A DNA stretch of 64,000 nucleotides from Tricholoma matsutake. Lineage: Eukaryota > Basidiomycota > Agaricomycetes > Agaricales > Tricholomataceae. The translations under genes and the position numbers were made by a program. Numbering within the stretch: the stretch's first letter is position 1; each line of letters opens with the position of its first letter. This document shows, one piece after another, positions 43,096 through 55,116 of this stretch. The DNA lies in assembly GCA_026075535.2 (NCBI GenBank), contig AP026542.1:5394001-5458000 (forward strand). The letters are read 5' to 3'. Below the pieces are notes generated by a model, which saw nothing but the letters and a program-made list of their open reading frames with translations, did no database searches and was not told the DNA's origin.

Positions 43096-43844
43096 TTGGG
43101 AACGTAGACGGCGGGAACCCAAAAGAAGTAAATCTTATGTCCGACTTTTCAGTAAACCGAGTAAGCAAACGTCTGTCGATATGACAGGTATATATCAGAT
43201 CTCTTCGCAGCTTCAAGCCTTGAAGTTCTACCATTGCACCGTCGAAGCAGCGACACGTCATCCGTCGTTGCGACTCCTACTCAACGATATCGATGGATTC
43301 AGATTCAGCTTATGTAAATGTTGCCATTTGACGGCTGTTCACAAGCTCTTTGGCTCACTCAAACAGCTCACGAAACGGCGGTAGAGCCTTGTCGTCGTCA
43401 ATGATTAATGATTTCCCAACCCACTCGAAGGACTGATGTACAATGTGATACGTCTGAAAAGGGTTCCAGAACAGGGTGGCCACGACGTTTAAAGAAGGAA
43501 ATCCCGTGCAAGGGGGAAAGACGAGCAGACCCTCGGGTGCTATAGTGACTGTAGTAATGCTCTGAGAAGCGATAGCGACGCGTGGGGGTGGAACTTAAAC
43601 ACTTGCATGCGGGGATGATCGATGATCGGGAACAGACTTTTGACGGGGGGCGGTGCATCCCGAGACCGTCGTAACCTTTACTTCAATGAGTCGTGTGGCT
43701 GTGCCTATGCCATTATGACGTCGAGAAGCAAAGTATACAGATCGGAGATACAGCGGTAGAGGAAAAGTTAGTATACCACAGGTGTCAGATACAAGGTAAA
43801 GATACAACAAGCAGATAAAATCAGAAGAAAAAAAACAAGTCGGG
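43096..43844. other. Intergenic region
   Basis: About 750 nt between the 5' end of the TCP11-like gene and the 3' end of the small membrane-protein gene, both on the minus strand. Overlapping short open frames on both strands lack codon bias or family patterns. I see no RNA gene or repeat. Confidence 0.4.
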
Positions 43845-44363
43845 TTAAGCTGGTGTATAAGACGGAGGTGGGTATTGCAGTGGTGCAGGGTGACGGGGAG
43901 CCTGGGAGTGAAGCAAAGGTATCTCCACATGACCACTGGCAGGTTGAGGAGAGGGAGAAGGGGATGGTGCTTTGAAGACGTCGTACGGAGGTGCAGGTTC
44001 AAAAAAAGTGGGCGCAGGAGGGGGGTGATTGTACTGAAATACGAGTGGATGTTGTGGGTGGAACTCGGGTTGGATGGGGCGAGACGCAGAAAGCCTGCTC
44101 ATCCGTCGGCGACGCATAAAAAAGCCTGTTGCGAAAATGAAAACCACAACAGCTAGAAGGGATTGAATAAGTAGTAGAAAGCAGCAGTGAGGTCACTGAG
44201 TACCTATAGATACGACGATAACGTAGGTAGAAGGACGAATGCCTTGATTACAATTAGTACCACTGTGCAAATAGTAAGAGGCAGAATACGAATGAGATTG
44301 AAGAAGAAGGACATACAAGACATTGCAGCTGTCTCGTTTGGAGAGAAGCAGAGTAGGAGACAT
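43845..44363 (-). CDS. Small single-pass membrane protein with proline-rich tail
   Basis: Exons 44363-44317, 44262-44204, 44152-43845; 414 nt, 137 residues. Short polar N terminus with Cys residues (SCNVLFGTNCNQG), a transmembrane segment YVIVVSIAVVVFIFATGFF, then a strongly basic stop-transfer MRRRRMSR. The cytosolic-side tail is rich in Pro, His and Tyr with PPPAP and PPYDV/PPPSY motifs. PPxY-like elements are often bound by WW domains of Rsp5-type ubiquitin ligases, so an adaptor or short-lived membrane protein is possible; this is inference. The first exon is short and the start is uncertain. It is divergent from the NIPA-like gene. Confidence 0.55.
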
Positions 44364-44696
44364 GCGAATACCACGGGTACTCCCTGCTTACTTATTTAAA
44401 GCTATGTATATTAATAAACTGCATCGTCATGTGACTCTTGTCTCCTCAGTGGCACAGCCAGCACTTAGAACTATGACGATGTACTCCAGGCTCAAATACA
44501 CGCGCCGTCAGGCTCTAGAACAACGCAGACGTTCATCAGCACTATTCTCAGATGTAAAAGTAAATAAAGAAACTATTGCCGGAAAGGCTAGGATTGCGGC
44601 GGCAGTGCCATTATCGTTATGTAATACAACTATACTCCACTTGTAACATCGACGATTTACTTACTGACGACTTGAACGACCATTTTCGCTGGCAAT
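44364..44696. promoter_or_regulatory. Divergent promoter region
   Basis: 333 nt between the starts of the small membrane-protein gene (-) and the NIPA-like gene (+). Both encode membrane proteins, so shared control is possible but not shown. No clear TATA box or repeated operator seen. Confidence 0.35.
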
Positions 44697-46685
44697 ATGG
44701 ACGCGTCAGCACCGGAACATCCGCGCAATCCATTGAATCCTGTTGTCGCTTTCATGATTGGCCTCTCCATCATCCTCATCGCCTCTATACTTAATGCTGC
44801 TGGTCTTAATCTCACTAAACTAGACCATGTTCGCACAAGTGCCATCCCAAAATCTGCACGAAGAAAAGACTGGATGCGACCCCTTTGGTTACTGGGAATG
44901 TTCCTCTACATGTCGGTGTCCTTACATCCCTATTCCATATATCTTCACATTAACACGTCTTTATCAGAATTTCACAACTAATTGGAAGTACATTAGCACT
45001 AGAGTACATGCGCGCAGGCAAGTCTCTCTTCTTCTCATATCACGCATCATCCGAATACCTACGCAGAATATGTCGCTCCTCTTGGGTCTTCCTCCCTCGT
45101 TTTCAACTTTCTCTTTGCTCGCTTCCTTGTTGGTACTCCGGTCACAAGTACCGACATTTACGTATGCTTCCACTTTTCTCGCCTTCTGCCCTTTCCATCA
45201 ACTTTATCTCCAGGGTACCATTATCGTCATCCTCGGTGTAATAGGCATCGTTGCCTTCGGTTCCATCAACAGCGGCCTGACCTCCAAGACAGACGTGGAA
45301 CACCTAACATACCTGTGGCGCCGCGGCGGCTGGCTTGGTTTCTTCTTCGCAATGGCCATTGCACTCATCTCTGTCTACATCTTCACGAGCCGGCTTGACG
45401 CCGTTCTTACCGCTCGCGGTGATATCGACGCCCCACCTTTCTCTGCTACCAGTTTCGACTTGCCTTTCACGCGAAACGGCAGTTCAATAGGGAACACTAG
45501 GCTCAGCGGTGATGGAGTGAAGAGCCAGAAACCTGTTGTGCAGAGACTGATGTTGTTCACCAGAACTGGATGGCAAAATGTCATGCTCTATTTAACGAGA
45601 TTACTGGAGGTGTGGACGGGACCGAAGGATGATAAACAGATAGCATGGACGCTGGGCATAGGCTGGGCATGCTGTGGTGGCGGGCTTGCTGGCGGATGTC
45701 TGGTCTTTGCGAAGGCTACGTTCGTCTTGTTTGCAGAAATACCCTCGTACCTTGATCTGACTCCCTTGTACCCACAGGGTCAAACTTCTGTCAGGATCTC
45801 TCTCTAAGCAAAACCCGGGAAACCAGTTTGGACACGCCGCCCCTATCTTTACCATCGCCCTTCTCGTAATCACTGCAGTTATGCAAATTATATGTCTTAA
45901 TCGAGGACTAAAGGTTTATGACTCAACACTGGTTGTACCAGTGTTCTATGGTGTCTATACCGCCATTGGGTTTTTAGATTCCCTTGTACGTCACCTACAC
46001 GTTAAGCTTGGAAATTTATTCACCTGGCCGGCTTAAACAGATATTCAACGACGAAGTGGACGCATACCAATCGTGGACGCTCTTCCTCATATTCGCCTCA
46101 ATCCTTATACTTGTATCGGGCGTGGTGCTGCTAACACACAAGAAACCGGAACCCGTCAGCGCGACACCACCAACGATGCTGGCGCCACCTCCTCCAGGGA
46201 AGAAACGCAGAAGCAGAAGATCCAAATCAGGACAAGAAGAAGTGGAGGGGGGAGAGCAGGATGTGCTGTGGACGGTCGGGGACGATAGTGGTGATGAGGA
46301 CGCGCAGGAGCTAGGAACTGTGGAATATGGGGACGGGGATGAAGACGTGGATCATCATCAGAATCCGATCGAGGTTAGATATAAGCATAGGGGTGTGCTG
46401 AGTGAGGTTGGTACGGGGCAAGATGCGGCGAGAGGGAAGGGTAAGGGCACAGTAAGGAAGGTCGAGGGTGAGGAGGGGGTAGGATTGATGGCCCCGGATG
46501 GGGAAGATGAAGATCAGGTCATAGACCGGTATCAACATCGGCTCACAGTCCATGGCCATGGTCCACACTCGTCTTCGGGCTCGAGTTCGGGTTCGTTGAC
46601 GTTGAATGACTCGTTTAGGGATGATGTTGGAGAGGAGGCGTTTGGGGATTGGGAAGGTGGGGGGAAGGAGAATGGGAAACGATAG
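44697..46685 (+). CDS. NIPA-family (DUF803) magnesium transporter-like membrane protein
   Basis: Exons 44697-44911, 44968-45017, 45067-45161, 45214-45719, 45778-45985, 46041-46685; 1719 nt, 572 residues. Transmembrane segments start at residue 16 (VVAFMIGLSIILIASILNAA). NIPA-type blocks follow: SQLIGSTLALEYMRAEYVAP and LGSSSLVFNFLFARFLVG, GTIIVILGVIGIVAFGS, and after a long loop TIALLVITAVMQIICLNRGL with STLVVPVFYGVYTAIGF. The last about 190 residues are a hydrophilic, acidic C-terminal tail. The family includes Mg2+ transporters of plasma membrane and endosomes; other agaricomycete members share a long tail. The intron at 45018-45066 starts with GC (CAG then GCAAGT), needed to keep the frame EYMRAEYVAPLG. 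Confidence 0.88.
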
Positions 46686-48035
46686 CGTTGGTGATGCTAT
46701 CCTACTGGTGTTTTACCCTCTATTTATTCGTTCACTCGCCGTCACTTAGAACATACAGTTACATTATTTTTCCAATTCTCGTAAGATTTCACTTGCAGTT
46801 ACATGTACATACATATCAATGCGCAACGGTTGTGTCCTTCATGTTTTGCTTCTGTTGAGCTTCAACTTCTGATCGGCACCTATTACCTTGCTTGCAAGGT
46901 CTCCACCCGACAATGATTGTTTCATGCATTTTTCGACATGCTCCTATTTTAGGAACATTGGGCGCCGGACGAGCGGCGCACTACTTATGTTGCCACGTTT
47001 TCAGTACTCAGTGTGGCAGCTTTTTTTGAATATCCGTAAGCAAGGTTTATGCTGGCGCTTGCGACAGCACCTAGTAGACAAATTCCCCCACACCCTCAGG
47101 AAAAACGAATCTTGACGCAAGGTCATCCGGCCGGCGAAAGGGGATTCCGCAGAGTCTAGCGTGCAATGACGTCATGCTTGTCGGAAGGCTGCGGATTGGA
47201 TCCTATCAACTTTGCTCCGTCTTCGTACAAGGCGGAAGGCGGCGGAAGGCCGAAGCTCAGAAAACCTGTCCTAATACTTGCATTTTCCATCTTGAACAAC
47301 AAATGGCGTCCCTGTGGCAACTGGCAAACTAAACATAGAGGCCCCGGTCGATCGACATGGACATAGCCTCAGAAGATGATGACCCTTGACAGAAGAGAAG
47401 CCTGCACGTAAACGTTAATATAGGTAACTTCCGTTCAAAGCAAACTAAACATAGAGGCCCCGCTGGATCGACATGGACATAGCCTCAGAAGATGATGTAC
47501 CCTTGACAGAAGGAAAGCCTGCACGTAAACGTTAATATAGGTAACTTCCGTTCAAAGCATCATGAAACTTACACTTCACATCTAGTGATCAAACTAGATC
47601 ATCTTGATTGTTAACAACAATCTGCCAGTGACTCGCCTTGGACTCACCTGGGGCCACCAGCATAGAACTGTAGGATGCAGCATCAAAGATATTTGTGATA
47701 AACGGGTGAATGATATCATGATCATCTGCAAGTCCGTTGGCTTAGCCACCACCAACTTTGGACAGCTAAAACTCTTTCCGTCAGAAAAGGGCTCGTTCTC
47801 TCATCTGTCTATGCTCATTTTGATGAGACGAACAAGACCCCAAGACCCAAGACCGTTTGTCAAATTCGTAAATGTGACGGAGAGATTTTTTTTACCTCCG
47901 TAGAGTCGCTCTTTCCAAATAAGGTAATTTACGCGTCAAAGGAGGAAGAGCTTACTCGATGTCCTGAACAATGCAGCCTGAGCTCGTAGCCTGTCGAGAT
48001 TTTCGAGGTCGAGCCCTAGGAAAATAGGCATATTA
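46686..48035. other. Intergenic region with a tandem duplication
   Basis: About 1.35 kb without a supportable gene. Apart from the duplicated unit at 47325-47557 I see no element ends. Short open frames here (for example 47604-47903) have no recognisable protein pattern. Confidence 0.45.
47325..47557. repeat. Tandem duplication of a 116-bp unit
   Basis: Units 47325-47440 and 47441-47557 both run from CAAACTAAACATAGAGGCCC to TAACTTCCGTTCAAAG with only a few differences (CGGTCGATC/CGCTGGATC, small indels). A recent head-to-tail duplication in non-coding sequence. Confidence 0.9.
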
Positions 48036-48545
48036 GGGTTGTTCACGGTAGCCATTCTTGGCCCATTTTCAGCACATTTTGATGCCATTTTAAATCCCAT
48101 TCTTCGGAAATGAACTTGAGAATGAGATTGAGAATGAGTCCGAAAATGATCATTTAAAAAAAATTGAACCATACGATCGCTTCTGCAAAAATGCTCATTT
48201 TCTTGCTCATTTTCGCTTTCCATTTTTGAACATTTTTTCAAGCTCCGCTAAGACTCAAGGTGACATTCCCACTGTCAATGTTCTACGTTCCACATTCAAC
48301 TATGGCACCAAAGGCAAAGAAGAGTGCTGCTGCCACCAAACCCCAGCCTGGATCGGCCCCAAAACGAGCTCGAAAGCCTTCATCAAAAGTTGTAGAGTCT
48401 GCTTCCTTAGACTCCTCGGATGAGGACACCACCACCCAACCTGCTAAAGTCTGCTGCATTTCTTGGATGACAGGTAGAACTGAAAGGCTTCTTGACTGGT
48501 TGGAGGAGAATCCTGTAGACTGGCACAAGCTTTTTTCTGACTCTA

Positions 48546-48806
48546 TGTTGAAATTAATTACCAATATTGTTGCATGTGCATATTCTCCCACATTAATTAC
48601 CAATATTGATACATGTTTCATATGCATATTCCTCTGGAGTCATGTGATATCCTTACTATTATGTATATAAGGAGAACCTGTACTATAGTAGGAATATAGT
48701 GTTCTTACCTCTGCTAACCCTAGCTGTAAGTCTAAGTAAACCCCAGGTAGGTTGTAAGGAACGTGTTGTCTCTTCCACTGTGCAGCGTATATAGTCTGCT
48801 CCAACA
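48546..48806 (+). repeat. Solo Copia-type LTR, 261 bp, perfect 5-bp TSD
   Basis: Begins TGTTGAAATT and ends GCTCCAACA, the TGTTG...CAACA ends typical of Ty1/copia LTRs. CTCTA flanks both sides (48541-48545 and 48807-48811). Contains TATATAAGG (about 48666), a plausible TATA box for LTR transcription. Removing it restores the coding frame SDS-TKDAKDEG of the Myb-like gene. Confidence 0.9.
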
Positions 48807-48994
48807 CTCTACAAAGGATGCCAAGGATGAGGGACAACAAAAGCATGTCGCAAAAGGAACCAAATCCGAATTTCACAAGTCGATTGCTACACATGTCTTC
48901 TCTGCTGATGGTGACAAAGTTGTTCGGGATGATTTTGCTGCAAATCCAGGCAACTATGCAAAGTCTGTTGACAATTATATCAGGCAGTACAGTA

Positions 48995-49376
48995 GGGTTG
49001 TTCATGGTAGCCATTCTTGGGCCATTTTCAGCTCATTTTCAAACTCATTTTTGGCTCATTTTTGTGTATCTGGCAGAGGAACAAACAAAAGGGAACAAAA
49101 AATGGAATGGAAAATGACATGAAAAATGGTTACCATGAACACCCTGGGAAGGAAATTTTAGAAAAATGGAGCAAAAATGCATTTTTCTCACCAGGCACAG
49201 TGCTAAAAAGATGAAAAATGATCATTTTTCAGTTCCCTTTTTACAAAAGCAAGGGTAGGGTTCCATTTTACATTCATTTTACATTCATTCTCAGTTCCAT
49301 TCTTGAGAAAAATGGAATAAAAATGAAATAAAAAATGAGTGAAAAATGAACCAAAAATGCCAACTGTGAACAACCC
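48995..49376. mobile_element. Harbinger-related MITE (382 bp)
   Basis: GGGTTGTTCATGGTAGCCAT at the left and, reverse-complemented, GGGTTGTTCACAGTTGGCAT at the right. Lies between a GTA splice-donor-like triplet and the acceptor TTTCAG of a Myb-like gene intron, so it probably inserted in an intron. TA or GTA could be the target duplication. Confidence 0.75.
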
Positions 49377-50810
49377 TAGTATTTGGTTGTCATCTTTCAG
49401 TTCAGGCTTATCAGGGTCCTCCAGGTTGCGGAAGGAGTATCGCATTTTCAATGAGAAGCTGGGGCAGACAGGCATCGGTCTGCAATTCAAAGATGTTGAG
49501 GAGGGGAGTAACATGTGGAATCTTATTGGTAAGTTTGCCTTCTCTTCGCTGTACCCCATACAAACCTTTTCTCCCAGAACAATTAGAACAAGATTTCCCA
49601 TTTTGGAAGCATCTCCATGGTTTTTGGTGAACACTCCCCAACTTTAATCCGCATACTGCTTTGTCAGAGCCTGGACAGGATCTTGCCGCTAATGCACTTG
49701 CCCTGATCCAGGGCAGAGGGCACAACAATGAAGAGGATGCTTTTGGTGCTGATGAGGGTCTGATTGATGCTGACAACAATGAGGGAGAGAATAGTGCTAG
49801 GCAGAGCAATGAGCAGGTACATTACTACCCTTATCCCTTGCGCTCATTGCAATAACAATGATGGCCAGCTTGAAACTCTTTATGATACCAGTTCACTCTC
49901 TGCCAGTCCAATCAACGCCCTGACTCCTGATGGCCACCTTCCATCATCTCTCATACTCCAAGAAATGCAGAACTTGGGCTCGGCAGCCATCTCCAGGTCA
50001 TCTTCAACTTCGGCCCCTCATTCTAAAGCCTCCACTCCTTCCATGTGTTCAACCTCCACATTGCAGAAAGTGCAGGGAAAGTGTTCTTGGCAAGAGGTGT
50101 TCGCTGATGAAAACAGAGCTGAGGCAGAGATTCTTGCAACACTTGCAGGTGAGAAACATGCTCGGAAGATGGCTGAGCATGCGCAACAGATGGTCGAGTT
50201 AGATATCAAGAAGCAGCAGATCGATCTAGAAGCAAATGACAAATAACTGCAGGCTGAAGACCACCGACTTGCAGCCCAGCACCAATGAGAGCATGAAAAG
50301 GGAGCCCACCATTTGCAAATGTTGTGCCTCTGCCTTCAGTATCAGGGAGCTGGTGCTGTGGGTGTAGGACAGTTTGGTGGACAACAATTTGGTACGCAAC
50401 AGCTCGGAGATTCCAATATGTTTGGAGAGGCGGCAGGGAGTGGTACAGGAAATGTCGGGGAGGGATTATTTCTTCCACCCTACAATGGCTGACTGTCTCG
50501 CTCATTATACTACCATGTAACAATGTTGAACCTTTCTTGCCCATGCTACTTATACTTTCGCTATCATCATTTATTACTCATAATCATGCTATGTAGAGAA
50601 TTATCAGGCATGGCATAGGGCTCCACTTGCCTCACTGTCAAACAACTTTTTCATGAGCCTGTTTTGAAATTTCTGTCCATCAGTCATAAGGCAACAGTGA
50701 GCATGTTCTACCTCTGTCAGTTCATCATTCTCACCTTCTGTCTCAGCTTCCTCCTCCCAACGTCTGTGCTCTGCCCCCTCCCTTTGATCCCAGAGATTGT
50801 AGAGTTCCTC

Positions 50811-52164
50811 TCACCACTCTCTATGGTCTCCTCCCACCTCAATTTGCAATATAAGGTTATGAAGGATGATACAGCATTGGATCCACATAATGGCCCAAAG
50901 ATGCTTCTTGTGTGTGTAGATTTGGATCTGGAGCTCGAACAAAGACTGAAATCTGCCTTTAAGCAGTCCTATGGCATGCTCAATGCTATATACATGAGAG
51001 AACAATCTAATTGAGTGGCAAGATCAACATACCTTTGAAAGATAATAGTTGAAAGTCTTTTGATCTGGACTCAGCTCACTGTTAGCTGGCTTTTTGAACA
51101 GTGATACAGACCATGTTTCCAATGGATAGGCTGAGTCTGCCCACATCCATTCATCTGTCCCGAAGATGCACGTGTGCTCCTTGAAGATTTGTGTGCTTCG
51201 GAATGCCCATGAATCATGTACACTACCAGTGTGTCCAACAGAGTAATCTGCAATCATCAAATTGTGAGGAGTAGTGATAAACTATAGTTGTCATGAGTGC
51301 AAAATTATAGTGACCGAGAAGGATCATACCTGACAATCAATAGAATATGCTCCATCCTTATCAAACCAAGCATTGCCATGCAACCCTGGACATTGATAGA
51401 GTGGGAATTTTGACCCATCAGCCAACAAAAATCCACCTTGCCATTCCGGGCACACAGCTTCATCAACATATGATTTCAAGCTCTCCTTTTCAACAGCATC
51501 AGGGAGATGGATTGCTTCATCATGAAATGAAAGAAGGGCAACTATAACATGATCTGTACATTTCTCAACACCACCAACAGAAATTCCAGCCCACTGAGCA
51601 GTGTCCTTGGGAGAAGAAGCATTTCCATAGTGCCCAGCACAAAACAGAAAGACACTGAGTTGAATATGTATGGCTAGCTGGTCATTGTTAGAGTTGTTGT
51701 GAAAGATGGGATGGTCTTTGATGAGGCTGAGAAGACTGTCAAAGGTCTGTGGCTCGATGCAAAGTTTGCAGCGAAAGCATTCAGGGCTGTGAAGTCTCCA
51801 GTGATCTAGAAGTTGGAGCTGGGAATCAATTGTATGCACCAACTCATGATAGTATCACTTCCAGTTTGTGTAGTATTCCACCTCAAAATCAGATACTGAA
51901 TACAGGCTATCAGTGTCAGAACCAGATGTAGAAGGATCATTGGAGTGCATGAATGCATCAGATGAAACATTGACATTGGGTGTATCGATGGACATCAAGG
52001 ATGCAAGGTCTGAGACTTCAGACATCGAATCAGAAGTCCCTGATGATGAGATATCGTGTTGCCATAATCATTGCTGCTGGCTTCTGTTGTGGTGTTCTGC
52101 AAGTTCCTGGAGCATAACGGTACATATCATTGGTGTAGGCATCTTGCTCAACAACCATTGACAT
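50811..52164 (-). pseudogene. Harbinger DDE transposase
   Basis: Minus-strand text in order: Ser/Asp-rich N terminus with stops, HSPECFRCKLCIEPQTFDSL, AIHIQLSVFLFCAGHYGNAS, then the nuclease: GGFLLADGSKFPLYQCPG (first Asp), DYSVGHTGSVHDSWAF (second Asp region), GTDEWMWADSAYPL (Asp), YSIEHAIGLLKGRFQSL (Glu) and the C-terminal IQCCIILHNLI. This is the DDE_Tnp_4/Harbinger order. In-frame TGA and TAA in the N-terminal part (about 52070 and 51850) and a frame change show decay; the catalytic block (51842-50811, with one short intron near 51330-51260) is readable. Confidence 0.8.
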
Positions 52165-52488
52165 CATGATAGCCTCATGACCATGAGTAAACGTTCAGTA
52201 GGGCAGGGTTTGAACATGCTGAGCACTGGTCTGCCTGCTGAACTGCATGTAAAATGCATTTTGTTCTCATTTTCAAGACATTTCCATTTCAGAGCGTTCA
52301 CAGTAACTGTTTGACTTCATTTTAGACTTCATTTTTGACTTCATTATTGTTTATTTACTGCCAAATTATTGAAAATGGGTTTAAAAATGAGATTGAAAAT
52401 GAGCCGAAAATGGCCCAAAAATGCCAACCATGAATGACCCTATTATTTCGATTTCAAATTGTGCTCTACACCCCATCTCCAATTATGA

Positions 52489-53042
52489 GGGCTGTTCACA
52501 GTTGCCATTTTTGGCCCATTCTTCAGTCATTTTCGACTCATTTTTGATTTCATTTTGATTCCATTTTTCTCAAAATGAAAATTGGGATAAGGAAATGATC
52601 ATTTTTGACAAAATCAAACCATACTTACTACATATCCATATCCACATCTTCTCCAGTTTGAGTGATAAGCGCATTTTTTGATGCGCTCCGAGTCATGGTG
52701 TGGCGATCCATTGACTTAGGGCATTTCAAGTAGTTTACTACGCTTGGTAGCAGTAGCGAGCTTTGCTGTGGGAGTAATCACTTTTGTGAAAATGATCCTA
52801 AAAATTTTCCCCCTTTCTCGCACTGTGCCTGACGTGCAAAATGCATCTTTGCTCCATTTTTCTAAAGTTTACTTCCAGGAGTGTTCACAGTAACATTTCT
52901 TTGTTCCTCTGGACGTACTTATTGTTTAATTCGCCGTCCATGCTCGTCAAATTGTTTGTGCCCCCAAACACATGAAAATGAGCAAAAAATGAGTTTGAAA
53001 ATGAGCTGAAAATGGCCCGAAAATGGCTACCGTGAACAACCC
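52489..53042. mobile_element. Second Harbinger-related MITE (554 bp)
   Basis: The left end GGGCTGTTCACAGTTGCCAT and the reverse complement of the right end GGGTTGTTCACGGTAGCCAT match. The interior shares, in inverted orientation, the block AATGCATCTTTGCTCCATTTTTCT and GTGTTCACAGTAAC with the MITE at 48995-49376. No coding capacity seen. Confidence 0.7.
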
Positions 53043-55116
53043 TTTTGCACCACCGCGATAATCTTTCCACCCAACGATTCCCTGTCCAAAAGTGGTCCCG
53101 ACTAGCGCAAGACATAGCCACATGCCAAGTTAAGAACGGTATGTTTCTATTTTTGGATCATCAGAGAAATGGATCGCAGCTAAGCGAGTTAGCCGAGTGA
53201 TCTGTACCAGTCTGTACTAGTCTGTACCGGTAGATATCAACACCCAATTTACTGATGCTCATTGAACGGAGTATTTTGTTTGTACTGATTGACCTTGAAT
53301 GGCGGCGCTGTCAATCGTGACACCGGGTCGCGGGGTTTTGTGCAATTTCGCCCGCAATGTAATAGGAGCGCACTAACAGTAAAAAAGTCCCGTCTCGTGG
53401 TATAGTAGCTTGCCGACTCTTGACGGCGCTGGTTAAATAATTTAGCAACTCGTTGCCATGAACTAAACGGAGATAAAGTGAACCTTTTATGCAACTTTGG
53501 GGAAATTCCAGGTGGTTGCAGGCGTCGAGTACGACAGCTACGGTCGCCTCCGTTGACAAGAGTGATTGCGCAGAAGCCAGCTCGCGTTCTGTCGGAATAG
53601 TGCACACGAATGAGAGTAAAATTCAAGTCTAGCTAGGTTATGATGACCACATACAAGATACGTATGGTGAAATGAGGAGAGCCTGAGGGCGGGAATTTAT
53701 CATGGAAAGCAGGAAAACACAAAAACACATAATTGGGACTAAGTATTCCCAGTGATATATTTGTGAATACCCGCGCGGAGTGGCCGAGCGCAAGTATCAC
53801 GATGTAAGCTGGCAGACCTCGCGCTCCGAGTCGGCGCGGGATCGCCAGTTATCAAAATTTCCCAAGACGGTTTTTGGCACAGAACGTTATTATGTTTGCT
53901 CGACGCATGCAGCACGGGGAAGTCTTAGCAGCTGAAATCCCCCTTATGAGATTGCTGGTCTAGGACGCTCCAGGGGTTAAAAGAAGCTTACATTTAAAAT
54001 CATGGCGTAACACGCGATAGCAGTGATGTTGATACACTGTGTGAAGCCCTTCTCACAGATAGTATCGACTACATGGTGATGCTTTGTCTTGAAGACGCGA
54101 GAATGAGACGTCCGGTCCATAATTTAGCGGGTTCAGCGGTCCGAGAAAAGGAATCTTGATGCCAGTGAACGGCGACTAGGGGAAACAAATTGGGTATTCG
54201 ATGCCTATCGCATCGCCTGTACACAATTCTCCGGAAGATAAGGCCTATTGTAAAGATGGTCCACTGGCAGGTACATAATTCGCTCTCTCTCAAGACCCCA
54301 GAAAAGAGGGTGAGAAATGTGATTGCTCATGAAATCTAGCGGTCGCTGACAGGTTCATGTTGTGCACTCCTCACGTGGAGGAGGATCGGAACATAGATAT
54401 AGGCTGAGTAGCGGGCGGAACCTGATAAGTTAGTAAGTCTGTATTTCTCTAAACAGGTGAAGACCTTTCCGCTAACAATAATGTGAATTTTATCATCGAC
54501 TGGAAAACGTTCACCAAGAGCTGGTTGTTGTCAAAGGAAAGTGTGGGACCAATGGCGCATGTAATATCAGACACTGGAGTAAGACAGCGAAATTCGGGAG
54601 GATCTTGGAGCCAATTGCAACTAGCGCTAATTTTTGGTTGGTTTGTGTCATGATAAGTCAAGTCCACTTGTAGAGCCCGATTATTGCAGCTGAAAAACGA
54701 TCTATATCTTGAAGCACAGTGAGATCCAGCGAGTCACCGGGTTGTAGAAGTTAGCAGGCTTATAAGCTTACTTAGTTTGTGTAATAGTGCACGGGGTCTC
54801 TGTGCTAATCGGGCTTATCAACTGTTAAGTTTCAATACAACGACTCGACAATTCTATCACACGATGTATGTCCTGAAGGGGAAAACAGGATGTACTACGT
54901 GCGTATCAGCGATGTTCTCGAGTGCGATTATGTAAAGATGAATGCGCACAAACGAGTGCACCGTGCACTGGAGAGACCCCGTGTACTGGTGGAATGTAAT
55001 TAAAAGCATCTTTCATAGCCGCGAAACTTGTTGTCTTCCACACCAGATGAAGGTTTTTTCTGTAACAGATTCGCCGTCTTTCCATCATCTACGTGCGGAT
55101 CTCATCCGGCAACTCC
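53043..55116. other. Gene-poor intergenic region before PAL
   Basis: About 2.1 kb. Open frames such as the minus-strand frame 53249-53626 show no family pattern. A GC-rich stem (CCCGCGC...GCGCGGG, 53770-53842) is tRNA-like only in part and was rejected. Nothing else supported. Confidence 0.45.

Larger units (their letters stand above)
48302..50492 (+). pseudogene. Harbinger Myb-like accessory protein, disrupted
   Basis: Starts MAPKAKKSAAATKPQPGSAP (basic, nuclear type), then a Myb/SANT-like block RTERLLDWLEENPVDWHKLF, SDS joined to TKDAKDEGQQ after removing a solo LTR, KSEFHKSIATHVFSADGD, VRDDFAANPGNYAKSVDNYI, EYRIFNEKLGQTGIGLQFKD. An Asp/Glu/Ser-rich middle and a coiled-coil (EHAQQMVELDIKKQQIDLEA) follow. 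TAA near 50244 and TGA soon after end the frame early; text resumes to 50492. A MITE occupies one intron. In this superfamily the Myb-like protein helps load the transposase on the element ends. Confidence 0.72.
48036..52441. mobile_element. Harbinger-type DNA transposon, decayed
   Basis: Two convergent genes typical of PIF/Harbinger: a Myb-like DNA-binding protein (+) and a DDE transposase (-). The left end GGGTTGTTCACGGTAGCCAT at 48036 has a counterpart at 52441 (reverse complement GGGTCATTCATGGTTGGCAT). Subterminal sequence is rich in CATTTT...CTCATTTT motifs in opposite orientation at the two ends. Flanking bases (TTA left, TAT right) do not give a clean 3-bp TSD. Related MITEs at 48995-49376 and 52489-53042 share the ends. 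The right limit could instead be 53042, whose end is a perfect 20-bp match to the left end. Confidence 0.7.

Noticed and set aside
53249..53626. Minus-strand open frames in the gap before PAL
   Set aside because: No recognisable motif, overlapping alternatives in other frames and no splice-supported continuation.
53770..53842. Possible tRNA gene (7-bp stem CCCGCGC/GCGCGGG and box-A-like TGGCCGAGCG)
   Set aside because: No proper D stem, anticodon arm or GGTTCGAATCC box B could be placed, and no T-run terminator follows directly. At best a degenerate relic.
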